A DNA stretch of 64,000 bases from Lentisphaeria bacterium (lineage in GTDB: Bacteria > Verrucomicrobiota > Lentisphaeria > Victivallales > Victivallaceae), in assembly GCA_018265615.1 (NCBI GenBank), contig JABLYX010000004.1, positions 1-64,000 of the forward strand, in the 5' to 3' direction. The notes beneath the pieces are model-generated. The model had not been told where the DNA came from, did no database searches, and was given only the letters and a program-made list of their open reading frames with translations. Within the stretch, counting starts at the first letter, position 1. Each line of letters begins with the position of its first letter. Position numbers and translations under genes: made by a program. Positions 51,725-60,583 of this stretch are shown here, one piece after another.

Positions 51725-53278
51725 TTATTTCAGGGTGATGACGGTGTAGAAAACCTGCGGGAGGAAATCCTCCGGCATGTCGGTGAATTTGAATTCCCCG
51801 CGATCCGGCTCGCGGATCGGGACGCCGACCGCGATGCCGCCGGCGGATGTTTCGATGCGGTCCGTGAGGTCGGTCCGGCTGCCGTACATGCTGACCCGTT
51901 CGGCTTTCGCAACGCGGGAGGCGTCGATTTCTGGGTATGCGATCCGCAGCACGGGCATCTCGTAATCGAGGTGGAGCGTATCCAACTCCCCGTTCCAGTC
52001 AACGAAAATCTGCGCGTGGTTGTTCGGCAGCACGTGGGCCGCCGTGACGATGCGGTTTCCGATGCGGAACGACTCCATCGAGCTGGCGAGCTCATTGAGC
52101 TCGAACTTCAGCTCCGGCGTGCTCCTGACCGGCGCATAACGTTCGAGCGGTCCGCCGGCGAGCAGTTTCGCGAGGGTTTCGAGGCTCCTGCCGCTGAAAT
52201 TCAGCCGGTTTCCGAGCATCAGGCTGCGGCCGAAGCCGTACGCTTTCCGGTCGTCCGGACTGCCGAAGGCGAAGTAGAAAAGCTTGTATTTGTCCGCCCA
52301 ATCCCAGTCGTTTTCGAGCGCCCAGAAGAGGATGCGCGGATAAAGGTTGCCGATGTAGTTCGGGTTCGAGCTGAAGCCGAGCTCGGTCTGCCAGAGCCCC
52401 TTGCCGCCGAAGCCGCGTTTGTCCATCGCGCGTTTGAGGTACTCCATCCCGGCGAGCGGAAAGTAGTGGATGTCGATCACGTCGAACGAGTCCCAGGCAT
52501 TGTGCCGGTCGAGGTACTCCACGAGGCCGCTGACCGGAGCACCGCAGATCCAGCCTCCGTAGACGACCTTGCCGCCGAGCTCGCGGATGACCTTCGCGGC
52601 CGGGAGATGGACATTCCTCATATAGGTGTCCATATCGCCGTACCAGAAGGAGCTTGTCGGGTGCGCCTCGTTCCAGACCTGGAAATATTCGACGTTGTAC
52701 GGCTCCTGCCGCAGGAAGGAGACGACCTTGCGGACATACGCCCTCCACTCTTCAACCTGATCGTCCTGCACATGGCGCTGGCTCATGCGTTTCGCGCCGA
52801 CCTTGCCGGAATAGGCCGGAACAAGGGTCTCTTTTCCGTTCACGGGTTCCCGGTTGAAGGCGCGCACGTCGAAGTCGCCGTCGGCGCGCCGGGTGATCGA
52901 ATAGCGCCTGCCGCCGAAATCGAACTCCCGGTCGGGGATGTTCTCCGTCGTCCAGCCGCTGCCGTAGTCGAGGATCGGCAGGAGCTTCGCGCCGCGCGCT
53001 TTGACGGCGAGGACACGCTGCCCGAATTTCTCAAGCGCTTTCATGTCCCAGGTGCCGCCGCGTTCGGGCTGCACCGACTGCCATGAAATGTCCATGCGGT
53101 CCCAGCCGAGCGCGCTGCCCCACAGCTCCGGCATTTTCGTGTTGCCGTGGCAGACGCCGGAGAAGTTCCTGAAAGTGCGGTCCGCGGGCGGGGCTTCGTT
53201 TACAACGGCGCAGCCGCCTGCCGCAAGAAGCGCTGCGACAACTGCGGCGAAAGAGAGAGAGATCATGTTCATGTTCAT
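51725..53278 (-). CDS. Lipoprotein GH39-like glycosidase (cassette D, first enzyme)
   Basis: A 517-residue protein whose N-terminus ends in a lipobox (LLAAGGC, Cys23), so it is probably lipid-anchored. Acid/base candidate Glu204 (VWNEAHP) and nucleophile candidate Glu299 (LWQTELGF). It is paralogous to the adjacent 487-residue enzyme, which carries a cleavable signal instead. This pairing suggests that one enzyme stays on the cell and one is released or periplasmic. The start is Met1 at 53278, with GGGA about ten bases upstream. Glycan substrate unknown. Confidence 0.83.
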   Translation of the reverse strand: MNMNMISLSFAAVVAALLAAGGCAVVNEAPPADRTFRNFSGVCHGNTKMPELWGSALGWDRMDISWQSVQPERGGTWDMKALEKFGQRVLAVKARGAKLLPILDYGSGWTTENIPDREFDFGGRRYSITRRADGDFDVRAFNREPVNGKETLVPAYSGKVGAKRMSQRHVQDDQVEEWRAYVRKVVSFLRQEPYNVEYFQVWNEAHPTSSFWYGDMDTYMRNVHLPAAKVIRELGGKVVYGGWICGAPVSGLVEYLDRHNAWDSFDVIDIHYFPLAGMEYLKRAMDKRGFGGKGLWQTELGFSSNPNYIGNLYPRILFWALENDWDWADKYKLFYFAFGSPDDRKAYGFGRSLMLGNRLNFSGRSLETLAKLLAGGPLERYAPVRSTPELKFELNELASSMESFRIGNRIVTAAHVLPNNHAQIFVDWNGELDTLHLDYEMPVLRIAYPEIDASRVAKAERVSMYGSRTDLTDRIETSAGGIAVGVPIREPDRGEFKFTDMPEDFLPQVFYTVITLK

Positions 53279-53301
53279 GTATTTGATTCCCTGGTTTCGG
53301 T

Positions 53302-53979
53302 TTATTTACGGTAGCGGCGGTAATTGCGCAAATAGAGCCCCTCTTTCCAGGTGCCGGATTCGGCGGTATGGAGCCGCAGAACCTGATCCTGAGTAAAGCC
53401 TGCCGTGCTGCCGTCACCATAGAGGCAGTTCCCGTTGACATGGTTGAACTGCTGAAGCATCGGGCTGCGGTTGGTGCCGCTGTAGAACAAGGCGGTGTCG
53501 GCATAGATGGGCATTGCGCTGTTGATTTCTTTGCTCTTCAGGTTCAAGCCGAGGTAAGGCGCCTTGGTCACGCCGGGATCCTGCACGCCGTCCGCCCGCG
53601 CGCTGGTGTAGGAGATCCAGATGGTCGCCTTGTTGTCATGGGTCCATTTATCCTGATAGGTTTTGAACTCCGCGTCTATATTGGCCGGGCAGTAAAATAC
53701 CTTCGGATCCCCGATCAGACCGAGGTGCCAGAGAATTCCGACACTCACCCACTGGTTGCCCTGCATGGCGGCTTTTTCGTGCCAGAGCCTCAGATAGGCG
53801 TTTCTGTCTTCCGCGGCATACATGCTGACCCCGGTTCCGATCTGCTTGAGATTGCTGATGCAGGTGGCTGATTTGCCGCGCATCCGCGCCTGATTCAGCG
53901 CGGGCAGCAGCATCGAGGCGAGGATCGCGATGATCGCGATTACGACCAGGAGCTCGATCAAGGTAAAACGGCGTTTCAT
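53302..53979 (-). CDS. Pseudopilin with H-Xn-DG motif (cassette D)
   Basis: A 225-residue protein beginning MKRRFTLIE; Arg precedes Phe. It has the conserved helix and a C-terminal motif NHVNGNCLYGDGST (H-X8-DG). Its ATG overlaps the regulator stop by one base (TAATG), so it is coupled to the regulator; the enzymes follow 23 bp later. Confidence 0.9.
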   Translation of the reverse strand: MKRRFTLIELLVVIAIIAILASMLLPALNQARMRGKSATCISNLKQIGTGVSMYAAEDRNAYLRLWHEKAAMQGNQWVSVGILWHLGLIGDPKVFYCPANIDAEFKTYQDKWTHDNKATIWISYTSARADGVQDPGVTKAPYLGLNLKSKEINSAMPIYADTALFYSGTNRSPMLQQFNHVNGNCLYGDGSTAGFTQDQVLRLHTAESGTWKEGLYLRNYRRYRK

Positions 53980-55082
53980 TATTTCCTCCCGAGAAATGCG
54001 GTTTGCTGAATATCGAATGAAATTTTACCCGGCTTGTGCGCCATGGTCGACCCGCGCCGTGTGAGGAAAGGACGCAGCATCCGGTGGACGAAGTTCGGGC
54101 CGTTCGCCTCGGGGCCGGTCAGGATCCGCACCGTTTCGCGAACCATGGCGGAGACATCGCTGCCGATCGTGGTCAGCGGCGGCTCCATGTAGTCGGCCTG
54201 CCACGGCTGGCCGACCGATATCACGCTGAGATCCTGCGGGAGCCGGAGCCCGGTCTCATGGCAGGCGCGGTAGATGCCGAAGGAGGAGATTTCGGAAAGC
54301 GTGAAGAGACCGGTGAAGGAGGGCCTGCCGGAGGAAAAGCGTTTCTTCAATGTGGTATAGACCTTTTCCGGCACGAAATCGCCGTTCACGATTCCGCAGT
54401 CGATGATTTCCGAATCGATGCTGTTGAGCTCGCAGAACTGGCGGAACCCTTTGATGCGGTTGGTCATGCCTTCGGACTTCGGCTCGGAGACGAGGACCGC
54501 CAGCGAGCGGTGCCCGAGGCTGACGAGGTGATGCGCGGCCTTGGCGCCGCCGTATTCGTCGTCCGCATGTACGCAGTGGACCGCGAAGCTGGAGAGGTTG
54601 CGCCCGAAGATCACGAACGGAACTTTCGCCTCCTCCAGCCGGAGCAGCTGCTCCGAGGTGAACATCTGGCCGTCGGTCACGAGCACCATCGCGTCGATTT
54701 TGTTCTGCGGGAGCTGGTGCGGAATCTTCAGCCGCCAGTCGTAACGCAGCACTTCGAGCTCATAGTTGAGCTTGTCGGCCATATCGAAAAAGTGATGTTC
54801 GATGAGTGCGTACCACTCCGACTGCCAGTGCGGGAGCGCGAGACAGATGACGGGGGCGGCGCCGCTGCAGTGTTTCAGCACCTCCTCCGTGATCTCCATC
54901 TCCCGCCCGGCATTTTTCTTCAGCAGCCCCTCATCTACCAGTTTCTGCGTCGCTTTGGTGACGGTGGCCTGACTGACCGAATAGTCGCGCATGATGGTCC
55001 GGAACGACACGAACGGTTGCCCGGGGACGCCGCCGAGCACCCGCGTCTTCAGATTTTCGTATAGTTGATTTGCTTTGGTCAT
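53979..55082 (-). CDS. GntR-type winged helix with LacI-type effector domain (cassette D regulator)
   Basis: A 367-residue paralogue of the cassette C regulator. The winged helix (residues 1-72: LYENLKTRVLGGVPGQPFVSFRTIMRDYSVSQATVTKATQKL) and long stretches of the effector domain are nearly identical (RIKGFRQFCEL, EIIDCGI.NGDF). Differences cluster in the ligand-facing part and the tail. It heads an operon with a pseudopilin and two glycosidases. Its promoter shares the spacer element with cassette C. Confidence 0.88.
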   Translation of the reverse strand: MTKANQLYENLKTRVLGGVPGQPFVSFRTIMRDYSVSQATVTKATQKLVDEGLLKKNAGREMEITEEVLKHCSGAAPVICLALPHWQSEWYALIEHHFFDMADKLNYELEVLRYDWRLKIPHQLPQNKIDAMVLVTDGQMFTSEQLLRLEEAKVPFVIFGRNLSSFAVHCVHADDEYGGAKAAHHLVSLGHRSLAVLVSEPKSEGMTNRIKGFRQFCELNSIDSEIIDCGIVNGDFVPEKVYTTLKKRFSSGRPSFTGLFTLSEISSFGIYRACHETGLRLPQDLSVISVGQPWQADYMEPPLTTIGSDVSAMVRETVRILTGPEANGPNFVHRMLRPFLTRRGSTMAHKPGKISFDIQQTAFLGRK

Positions 55083-55607
55083 TGTGTGTATCCCTGCGGG
55101 AGTTGTCTGTATCTGTACATATTATTCAATAACGATACAGTGGATGCAAATATATTCCGGGAAAAAAAGAGGATTTTTTGTCCGCCGTATTTTTCCGGAT
55201 GATGCATTTCTATCTGCTGATTTTTTATCATCAACAGTTTGTGTTGTGATGCACTCGTCTCTCCGGTTTCGACGGCTCACCCCTGTGTGTCGAAAAACGG
55301 GGAGTCGTGGACGGAAAAACGCATTTTTGCGGAATCGGCTGTATCGCTTTTGACGTGGACCCGGTCCGGGGACACTCCCTCCCGCTCCCGGCGGCGGACC
55401 ATCACAAGTTGCCGATCCGCAAAAAGGCGGGAAGGCATGCCGGAAGGAGCGGTATTCGGGGCAGGTTCGACTCGACCCATCCTGGTAGAAGTCAGCCTCA
55501 AAAAGCGCAGCTTCCTGAGGCGTCGGCACCGGCACCCTGCCGGTCAGGGGGAGGTTCGGAGGGGGACGAAGTGCCACCTCCGATTCCCGCAACTTTTGAG
55601 CCAACCG
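55083..55607. other. 525-bp gap upstream of cassette D
   Basis: It contains the cassette D promoter (55121-55149) and, from about 55300, a GC-rich stretch with short inverted repeats (GCCTCA/TGAGGC at 55495-55521; GCACCGGCACC). A 160-codon minus-strand frame covers it but has no ribosome binding site and unlikely composition. I see nothing else convincing. Confidence 0.55.
55121..55149 (-). promoter_or_regulatory. Promoter with operator in the spacer (cassette D)
   Basis: On the minus strand TTGCAT (55149-55144) and AATAAT (55126-55121) are 17 bp apart. The spacer CCACTGTATCGTTATTG is conserved with cassette C. It lies 39 bp from the regulator ATG, against 41 bp for cassette C. Confidence 0.65.
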
Positions 55608-58307
55608 TTAACGCGGCTCGAAGGCGCCGGGATCGTCGGAGAGGGCGATTGAGTCGAGATACATCGGTTCGCGGGGGGCGATCCGGAGGGTGTTTCGGCC
55701 TTTGTTCAGGTGATAGACGCGAAGGCGGCGGAACTGGCCCTTGCCGGGGGCGCCGACGGACCAGGTCCAGCGGGTGCTTCCGTTCAGGTGGGTTTCGGCG
55801 GGTTCGTCATCGTTGACGCCGCAGAATAGAGAGTCGTGAGCCTCGGGCGGATCGTCGCCGCGGAGGCGGAAGAGCAGGAAATAGTCTCCCTCTTTCTCGA
55901 CTTCGAACTCGTAGACGGCATAATTCCTGCCGCGTTCGCCCTGCAGCAGCACGGCTTTGCCGCCTTCCGCGAGCGGGTCGGGGAACGTCTCGTACCGCGT
56001 TCCGGAAACGGGCGCGGCCGCGTCGATGTAGACGGTTCCGGGGCCGGCGGGAACCGGGCGGAACGGCACTTCGACCGCCGGATTCCCGGCGTACACCGAG
56101 AGCGGGCGTGAGAAGCCGTCGTCGAAGCGCAGCAGCAGCGCGCCGCGGAAGAGGCGGTTGGAATTCATCTTCTCCGGCAGAAGCTTCACCCGGAACTCCA
56201 TGCGTTCACCGCCGCGGAGGACGCCGTCTGCGGGGATCACCTCGAACCAGTCGAAGTCGTCGTTCTTGCGGATCCGGAACGGCCGGTCTCCGCCGGACGC
56301 GGCGGCGGAGAAGGTCATGACGCGGGGGGAGTTTTCGCGCAGCTCCCCGAAGTCCAGCACGCCGCGGTCGGTTTCGACCGGAACCGGGCGGAACGGCAGC
56401 GGCAGCGGGTTCGCGGACTGGAATGCTCCGATATCAACGGGACCTTCCGGCAGGAAATTGTCGATGGTCCTTCCGGCTCCCCGGGCCTGCGATTCCGGGC
56501 GGAGCGTGAAGATCCCGGCGGCGGGGCCGGTCATGCCGGGGTCGCCGGCGACGGAGTGCGCGCCGCCTGGTTCGACCGGCTCCGGCAGGAGATTGTAATC
56601 CTGTACCGACTGCGGGCTGACGGAGGGCCTCTGGAAGGTGTTGCGCCCCGTCATGAGGTTGTTGAACGCGACTATTTTCAGGTGCGGCAGCATGATGAGT
56701 CCCTTGCCGGGCCCGTCGATGGTGTTGTTGAAGATATGGCAGACCGCGTTCTTTCCGCTGCGGGAGGATGAGGTTTTGATCGCCTGTCCCGTGGCGCCGA
56801 ACCGGTCGCCGCCGCGCATGAGCAGATTGCGGAAGACGTAGGAGGGGCCCTCCATGCAGCCCTGGATGCTGACGCCGCAGTACCACCCTTCGAACCGGTT
56901 GAAGAAGCAGCGGACGTTCTGCTGGCCGCCGTCGAGCTCGATGGAGTCGTCGTTGCTGAATGCGAGGAAATTCCCGTAGATGTCGGCGTCGCGGTTGAAG
57001 CCGCCGTCGGCGCTGAAGTTGCGGGCGCCTTCGATCGCGTCGTTCCAGCGGTGGCGGTCGCTGCCCACGATGTCGTTGTAGCGGATGACGGTCGAGGTGG
57101 GGCTTGAGATCATGAGCCCCTCCGGGCCGGTCGGGTGCGAGTAGTACCAGGCGTTGGCCGTGCTGAGCGGATCGTGGATGTAGCAGCGCTCGACAACAGT
57201 GCCGTGGCTGCGGTTGATGTGGATCCCGCCGTCGAAGTTGACCACTTTGCCGTTTTCGTCGTAGAACTTGCCGTCGATGTCGAACCGCTGTCTGCCGATC
57301 CTGCCCCAGCCGGAGAGGTCGCAGTTGACGATCCGGACATGTTCGCAGTCATTGACGGCGATTGCATGGGATTCGCCGCCCTTCAGCGTCAGGCCGTCGA
57401 GCAGTACATAGGCGGCGTTGTTCAGTTCGATCAGCGGGGAGCGGTTGTCGTTCGTGAGGACGAATCCGGGCCGGGCCGTGTAGCGGATCCACCCCTCCGG
57501 CGTGCCGCGCTCCGTGATTTCGAGTGCGCCGTCGAAGTTTTCCGGAGAGAGCTCCACCGTCCGGGCGACCGGAACGCCGGAGCTCCAGGTGCGGAACTCT
57601 TTCTGTGCGAGCAGCCTGCCGGACGGATCCTCGACCCGGAGCTCGTAACGGCTGTTCTCGTCGAGCAGGACGAGTGAACCGCGGAACCCCTTCTCTTCGC
57701 TGATGAAAACGGGCGGACAGGCGCGCTGCCAGGGGCCGTCCTCCTTGCGGAAGAGGATGTTGACGGGGGAGGAGCCGCCGTCCTGCCAGCAGTATCCGGC
57801 GGAGTGGAAGAGGGGGGCGACGGTCAGCTTCGGCGGCTCTTTTTCGCCCGGTGCGCCGAAGCGCAGGAATTCGAAGGAGATGCGTTTCTCTTTGCTGAGC
57901 ACATAGAGCGAGACGTCGATTTTCATCCTGCCGCTCCAGCGGTATTGTTCGGCGAGGTTGACGCGAAAGGTTCCGGCCTCCTTGAATTTCAGGATGGAGT
58001 GCTTCTCCCTGTTCGAGCGGTTGACCAGCTTGACTTCGCCGGAGCCGCCCGAATGACTCACCTTGAGAGTGAACTCCGGATCCTTGTCGAGATCGACTTC
58101 GAAGGTTTTTGTGACGGAAACCCACTCCGGACCGCCCGGTTGGTTCACGAGCGTCATGCCGGATTTCTTTTCGCGGATGAGCTCTCCCGTCTGCCCCCTG
58201 CCGAGTTTCCAGCTCTCCGGCGTTTGAAACTCCTCCAGCACCGCGCCCCGGGCCGCCGCGGCGATGGAGAGCAGCAGGAGCGTCATCAGAATCCGTACGT
58301 TGCGCAT
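55608..58307 (-). CDS. Secreted right-handed beta-helix protein (polysaccharide lyase/hydrolase-like)
   Basis: An 899-residue protein with a signal peptide (1-22) and AGGAAAC upstream. A beta-sandwich (25-150) is followed by a right-handed parallel beta-helix (about 265-600) with repeated rungs such as HAIAVNDCEHVRIVNCDLSGWG, GIHINRSHGTVVERCYIHDP and DADIYGNFLAFSNDDSIELDGG. This fold is used by pectate lyases, polygalacturonases and alginate lyases. A C-terminal Ig-like part and a carbohydrate-binding-like domain (about 770-895) follow. Catalytic residues are not certain. It is the enzyme of cassette E. Confidence 0.8.
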   Translation of the reverse strand: MRNVRILMTLLLLSIAAAARGAVLEEFQTPESWKLGRGQTGELIREKKSGMTLVNQPGGPEWVSVTKTFEVDLDKDPEFTLKVSHSGGSGEVKLVNRSNREKHSILKFKEAGTFRVNLAEQYRWSGRMKIDVSLYVLSKEKRISFEFLRFGAPGEKEPPKLTVAPLFHSAGYCWQDGGSSPVNILFRKEDGPWQRACPPVFISEEKGFRGSLVLLDENSRYELRVEDPSGRLLAQKEFRTWSSGVPVARTVELSPENFDGALEITERGTPEGWIRYTARPGFVLTNDNRSPLIELNNAAYVLLDGLTLKGGESHAIAVNDCEHVRIVNCDLSGWGRIGRQRFDIDGKFYDENGKVVNFDGGIHINRSHGTVVERCYIHDPLSTANAWYYSHPTGPEGLMISSPTSTVIRYNDIVGSDRHRWNDAIEGARNFSADGGFNRDADIYGNFLAFSNDDSIELDGGQQNVRCFFNRFEGWYCGVSIQGCMEGPSYVFRNLLMRGGDRFGATGQAIKTSSSRSGKNAVCHIFNNTIDGPGKGLIMLPHLKIVAFNNLMTGRNTFQRPSVSPQSVQDYNLLPEPVEPGGAHSVAGDPGMTGPAAGIFTLRPESQARGAGRTIDNFLPEGPVDIGAFQSANPLPLPFRPVPVETDRGVLDFGELRENSPRVMTFSAAASGGDRPFRIRKNDDFDWFEVIPADGVLRGGERMEFRVKLLPEKMNSNRLFRGALLLRFDDGFSRPLSVYAGNPAVEVPFRPVPAGPGTVYIDAAAPVSGTRYETFPDPLAEGGKAVLLQGERGRNYAVYEFEVEKEGDYFLLFRLRGDDPPEAHDSLFCGVNDDEPAETHLNGSTRWTWSVGAPGKGQFRRLRVYHLNKGRNTLRIAPREPMYLDSIALSDDPGAFEPR

Positions 58308-58326
58308 ATGTTTCCTGTCCGTTAAG

Positions 58327-59103
58327 TTACCTGATTCCGGCGATGGTGTCGGGATTCAGCCACAATACATATTTGGTGTCGACGGTGGAATTCGTGTTGT
58401 ACATCGGTCCCCGGACGAGTTTCGCCCGGCCGTCGCAGAAGAGGGTGGCCGCCTGTCCGCCGTGGCGCAGGGAGATGTAGCCCGGGGTCAGGTCGCTGAA
58501 CCATGCGGCGGGGTCTCGGCTGTCGGCGCCGCCGCTGCGCAGGATGAAATATTTTTTCGATCCGTCCGGATCCGACTGGTTTTCCAGCGACCAGCAGTCG
58601 GCCAGCAGCACCGAGTTGGTTGTGCCCTTTGCCGTTTTCAGCAGTTCGCCGAATTTGCGGTGGCGGTCGCGGCAGAGGGTTCCGGGGGCCTCGTCGGCGG
58701 TGGTGGCGGGGAAGTTCCCCTGGGTGATGCAGGTGTTGGTGCCGTAGCTGACCTGCGGCGAATACTTGTCGCTCGGCTTGTAGGCGGGGCGCGGGTCCGA
58801 CGGGCAGACGAATATCGCCTTCTGCTTTCTGGCGTTTGCGGCGGTGCCGCCGCCGAGGTAGTTGCCGTTTGCGATCCGGTAGAACCACTCGACGCCGTCG
58901 AGGGACCTGCCCCGGATCGTCCAGTCCTGGAAATCCATCGCATACATGTGGTAGACCAGCCCGAGCTGCTTCAGATTTCCCGTGCAGGACGCGGCTTTCC
59001 CGCGTTCGCGCGCCTGGGTGAGCGCGGGCAGCAGCATCGATGCGAGGATGGCGATGATCGCGATCACGACGAGCAGCTCGATCAATGTAAACGGTCTCTT
59101 CAT
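58327..59103 (-). CDS. Pseudopilin with canonical H-X9-DG motif (cassette E)
   Basis: A 258-residue protein beginning MKRPFTLIE; Pro precedes Phe. The conserved helix is followed by a globular domain with RHGGQAATLFCDGRA, an exact H-X9-DG. GGAGGCCGCC stands before the ATG. It lies between the GntR-SBP regulator (21 bp) and the beta-helix gene (19 bp). Confidence 0.92.
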   Translation of the reverse strand: MKRPFTLIELLVVIAIIAILASMLLPALTQARERGKAASCTGNLKQLGLVYHMYAMDFQDWTIRGRSLDGVEWFYRIANGNYLGGGTAANARKQKAIFVCPSDPRPAYKPSDKYSPQVSYGTNTCITQGNFPATTADEAPGTLCRDRHRKFGELLKTAKGTTNSVLLADCWSLENQSDPDGSKKYFILRSGGADSRDPAAWFSDLTPGYISLRHGGQAATLFCDGRAKLVRGPMYNTNSTVDTKYVLWLNPDTIAGIR

Positions 59104-59124
59104 GGCGGCCTCCTTATCCTGTGG

Positions 59125-60459
59125 TCAGGCGATTTGCTTCGACTGTTTGCGTATTTTCAAGAATGTCCGGGTCATTCTCGCGAGCTCGGCGGTTCCCGCG
59201 TCGATATCGCCGTCGCCGGCCAGCAGCGCGGCGATTCCGTCGCAGACGAGGTTATAGAGTTCGACTGAGTCGAGATTGTATTGGGAGTGCATACGGGGAA
59301 TTTCATTCAGGAAGAGCGTATCACGGCCGTCGGAGAAGTCGATGCACTTACCCATCAGTGATTTGCGGATCGGCAACCCGTAGCTCCAGTCGATCAGGCA
59401 GGTCTGGAACTCCTCGGAGAGCAGCAGTTTGATGAGGCGGGCGGCCAGGTGCAGGTCGACGCACTCCCGCCGGACGCAGAAGACATCCGTCGCCTGCACG
59501 TTCAGGTCGGTTCCGCCCGGCACGGAGGGCAGCGGGACGGTGCTCCATTCATCGAAATCCGCCTGCTTGACATAGCTCAGGAATTCGCGCGGCTGGATCA
59601 GCATTCCGGCGCGCCCGTCGAGGAAATTGCTCTCGAAGTTGTCCGGGTAGCGGTAGTTGCGGATTCCCATGTCACGGCGGAGGTCCCGGAAGAGCTTCAG
59701 CCCCGCCCGGGTCTCCGGGCTGTCGATCCGGACGCACTCCGCCGCGTTCGGGTCGATGAGACTGCCGCCGCAGCGCAGGACGAAATTGAACCAGTAGAAC
59801 TGCTTCGGATACCAGCAGAAGGCGTCTTCCGGCGGCAGGATGGTACAGAGTCGGCGGATGTCGTGCCGGAACTCCTCCATGGTCCAGTTTACGGCCGGAA
59901 TCCGGCAACCCGCCCGGCGGAACAGCCGGGGATTGTAGAACATGACGCGCGGAGAATAGATGATCGGGATTCCCATGAGGCGCGGCCCGACCCGGAACGC
60001 ATCGAATGTTTCCATGAAGAAATCGCCGGTGTCGGGGAAGCATTCGGCGAAGATTTCGGAGAGGTCCATGTATTCGTCGTGGTGGGACTGGACAAAGTGC
60101 GTCGTCTGGATTTCGAATACGCTTTTTTCGAACTTTTCGCTGGCCCACACCTCCGGCACATGCTCCTCAAGCAGGTTGCGGAAATCTCCGAACCAGGTCA
60201 GGTCGGGGCGGTACAAGCTCAGGTTGCGGCGCAGGATCCGGGTGTCCCACTTCAGGCTCACGAACGTTCCGCGCCGCGCGACGGTTTCGAGGATCCCCTC
60301 CTGGGCCAGCATTTCGATTTCGGTCTGGACGGCGGGGAGCGGCTTGCCGGTCAGCCGGGCGATTTCACGCGCGCCGGAAAGCTTGTCGCCGGCTCTCAGG
60401 GAGCCCTCCTCCAGCTGACGCATGATGAAATTGCGGACAGAGCTTTTTTTCTCCGGCAT
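59125..60459 (-). CDS. Regulator fusing a GntR winged helix to an ABC-type solute-binding domain (cassette E)
   Basis: A 444-residue protein. Residues 5-68 are a GntR-like winged helix (RNFIMRQLEEGSLRAGDKLSGAREIARLTGKPLPAVQTEIEMLAQEGIL). The remainder resembles a family 1 extracellular solute-binding protein (GIPIIYSPRVMFYNPRLFRRAGC, NWTMEEFRHDIRRL, FNFVLRCGGSLIDPNAAE, DGRAGMLIQPREFLSY), but there is no signal peptide, so it acts in the cytoplasm as a sugar sensor. AAGGAG precedes the ATG. Two TGACA-N-TGTCA dyads and a consensus promoter lie upstream. Confidence 0.85.
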   Translation of the reverse strand: MPEKKSSVRNFIMRQLEEGSLRAGDKLSGAREIARLTGKPLPAVQTEIEMLAQEGILETVARRGTFVSLKWDTRILRRNLSLYRPDLTWFGDFRNLLEEHVPEVWASEKFEKSVFEIQTTHFVQSHHDEYMDLSEIFAECFPDTGDFFMETFDAFRVGPRLMGIPIIYSPRVMFYNPRLFRRAGCRIPAVNWTMEEFRHDIRRLCTILPPEDAFCWYPKQFYWFNFVLRCGGSLIDPNAAECVRIDSPETRAGLKLFRDLRRDMGIRNYRYPDNFESNFLDGRAGMLIQPREFLSYVKQADFDEWSTVPLPSVPGGTDLNVQATDVFCVRRECVDLHLAARLIKLLLSEEFQTCLIDWSYGLPIRKSLMGKCIDFSDGRDTLFLNEIPRMHSQYNLDSVELYNLVCDGIAALLAGDGDIDAGTAELARMTRTFLKIRKQSKQIA

Positions 60460-60488
60460 TGGCTTCTCCTTTGTTCCGGTTTGTTATA

Positions 60489-60517
60489 ATTATAGCAGAG
60501 TCGTCTGACAATGTCAA
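60489..60517 (-). promoter_or_regulatory. Consensus sigma-70 promoter of cassette E
   Basis: On the minus strand TTGACA (60517-60512) and TATAAT (60494-60489) have a 17-bp spacer, a perfect consensus. The -35 box lies within the dyad at 60506-60516. Confidence 0.82.
60506..60516. promoter_or_regulatory. GntR-type operator candidate TGACA-A-TGTCA
   Basis: A perfect 5-1-5 dyad overlapping the -35 box of the cassette E promoter. GntR operators commonly contain such short TGT..ACA-type dyads. Binding would block RNA polymerase. Confidence 0.65.
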
Positions 60518-60583
60518 TAGGATATTCCTGTTTTTTATGAAAAAATGGAAGCTGTGAATAAACAGAACGCGCTTTTTTATTTC

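Noticed and set aside
55461..55490. tRNA T-arm-like sequence (GGTTCGACTCGACCC)
   Set aside because: The flanking bases do not form the five-pair T stem and no acceptor or anticodon arm can be drawn around it.
55122..55604. 160-codon minus-strand frame upstream of cassette D
   Set aside because: No ribosome binding site, Pro/Arg-rich unlikely composition, and it runs through the cassette D promoter.
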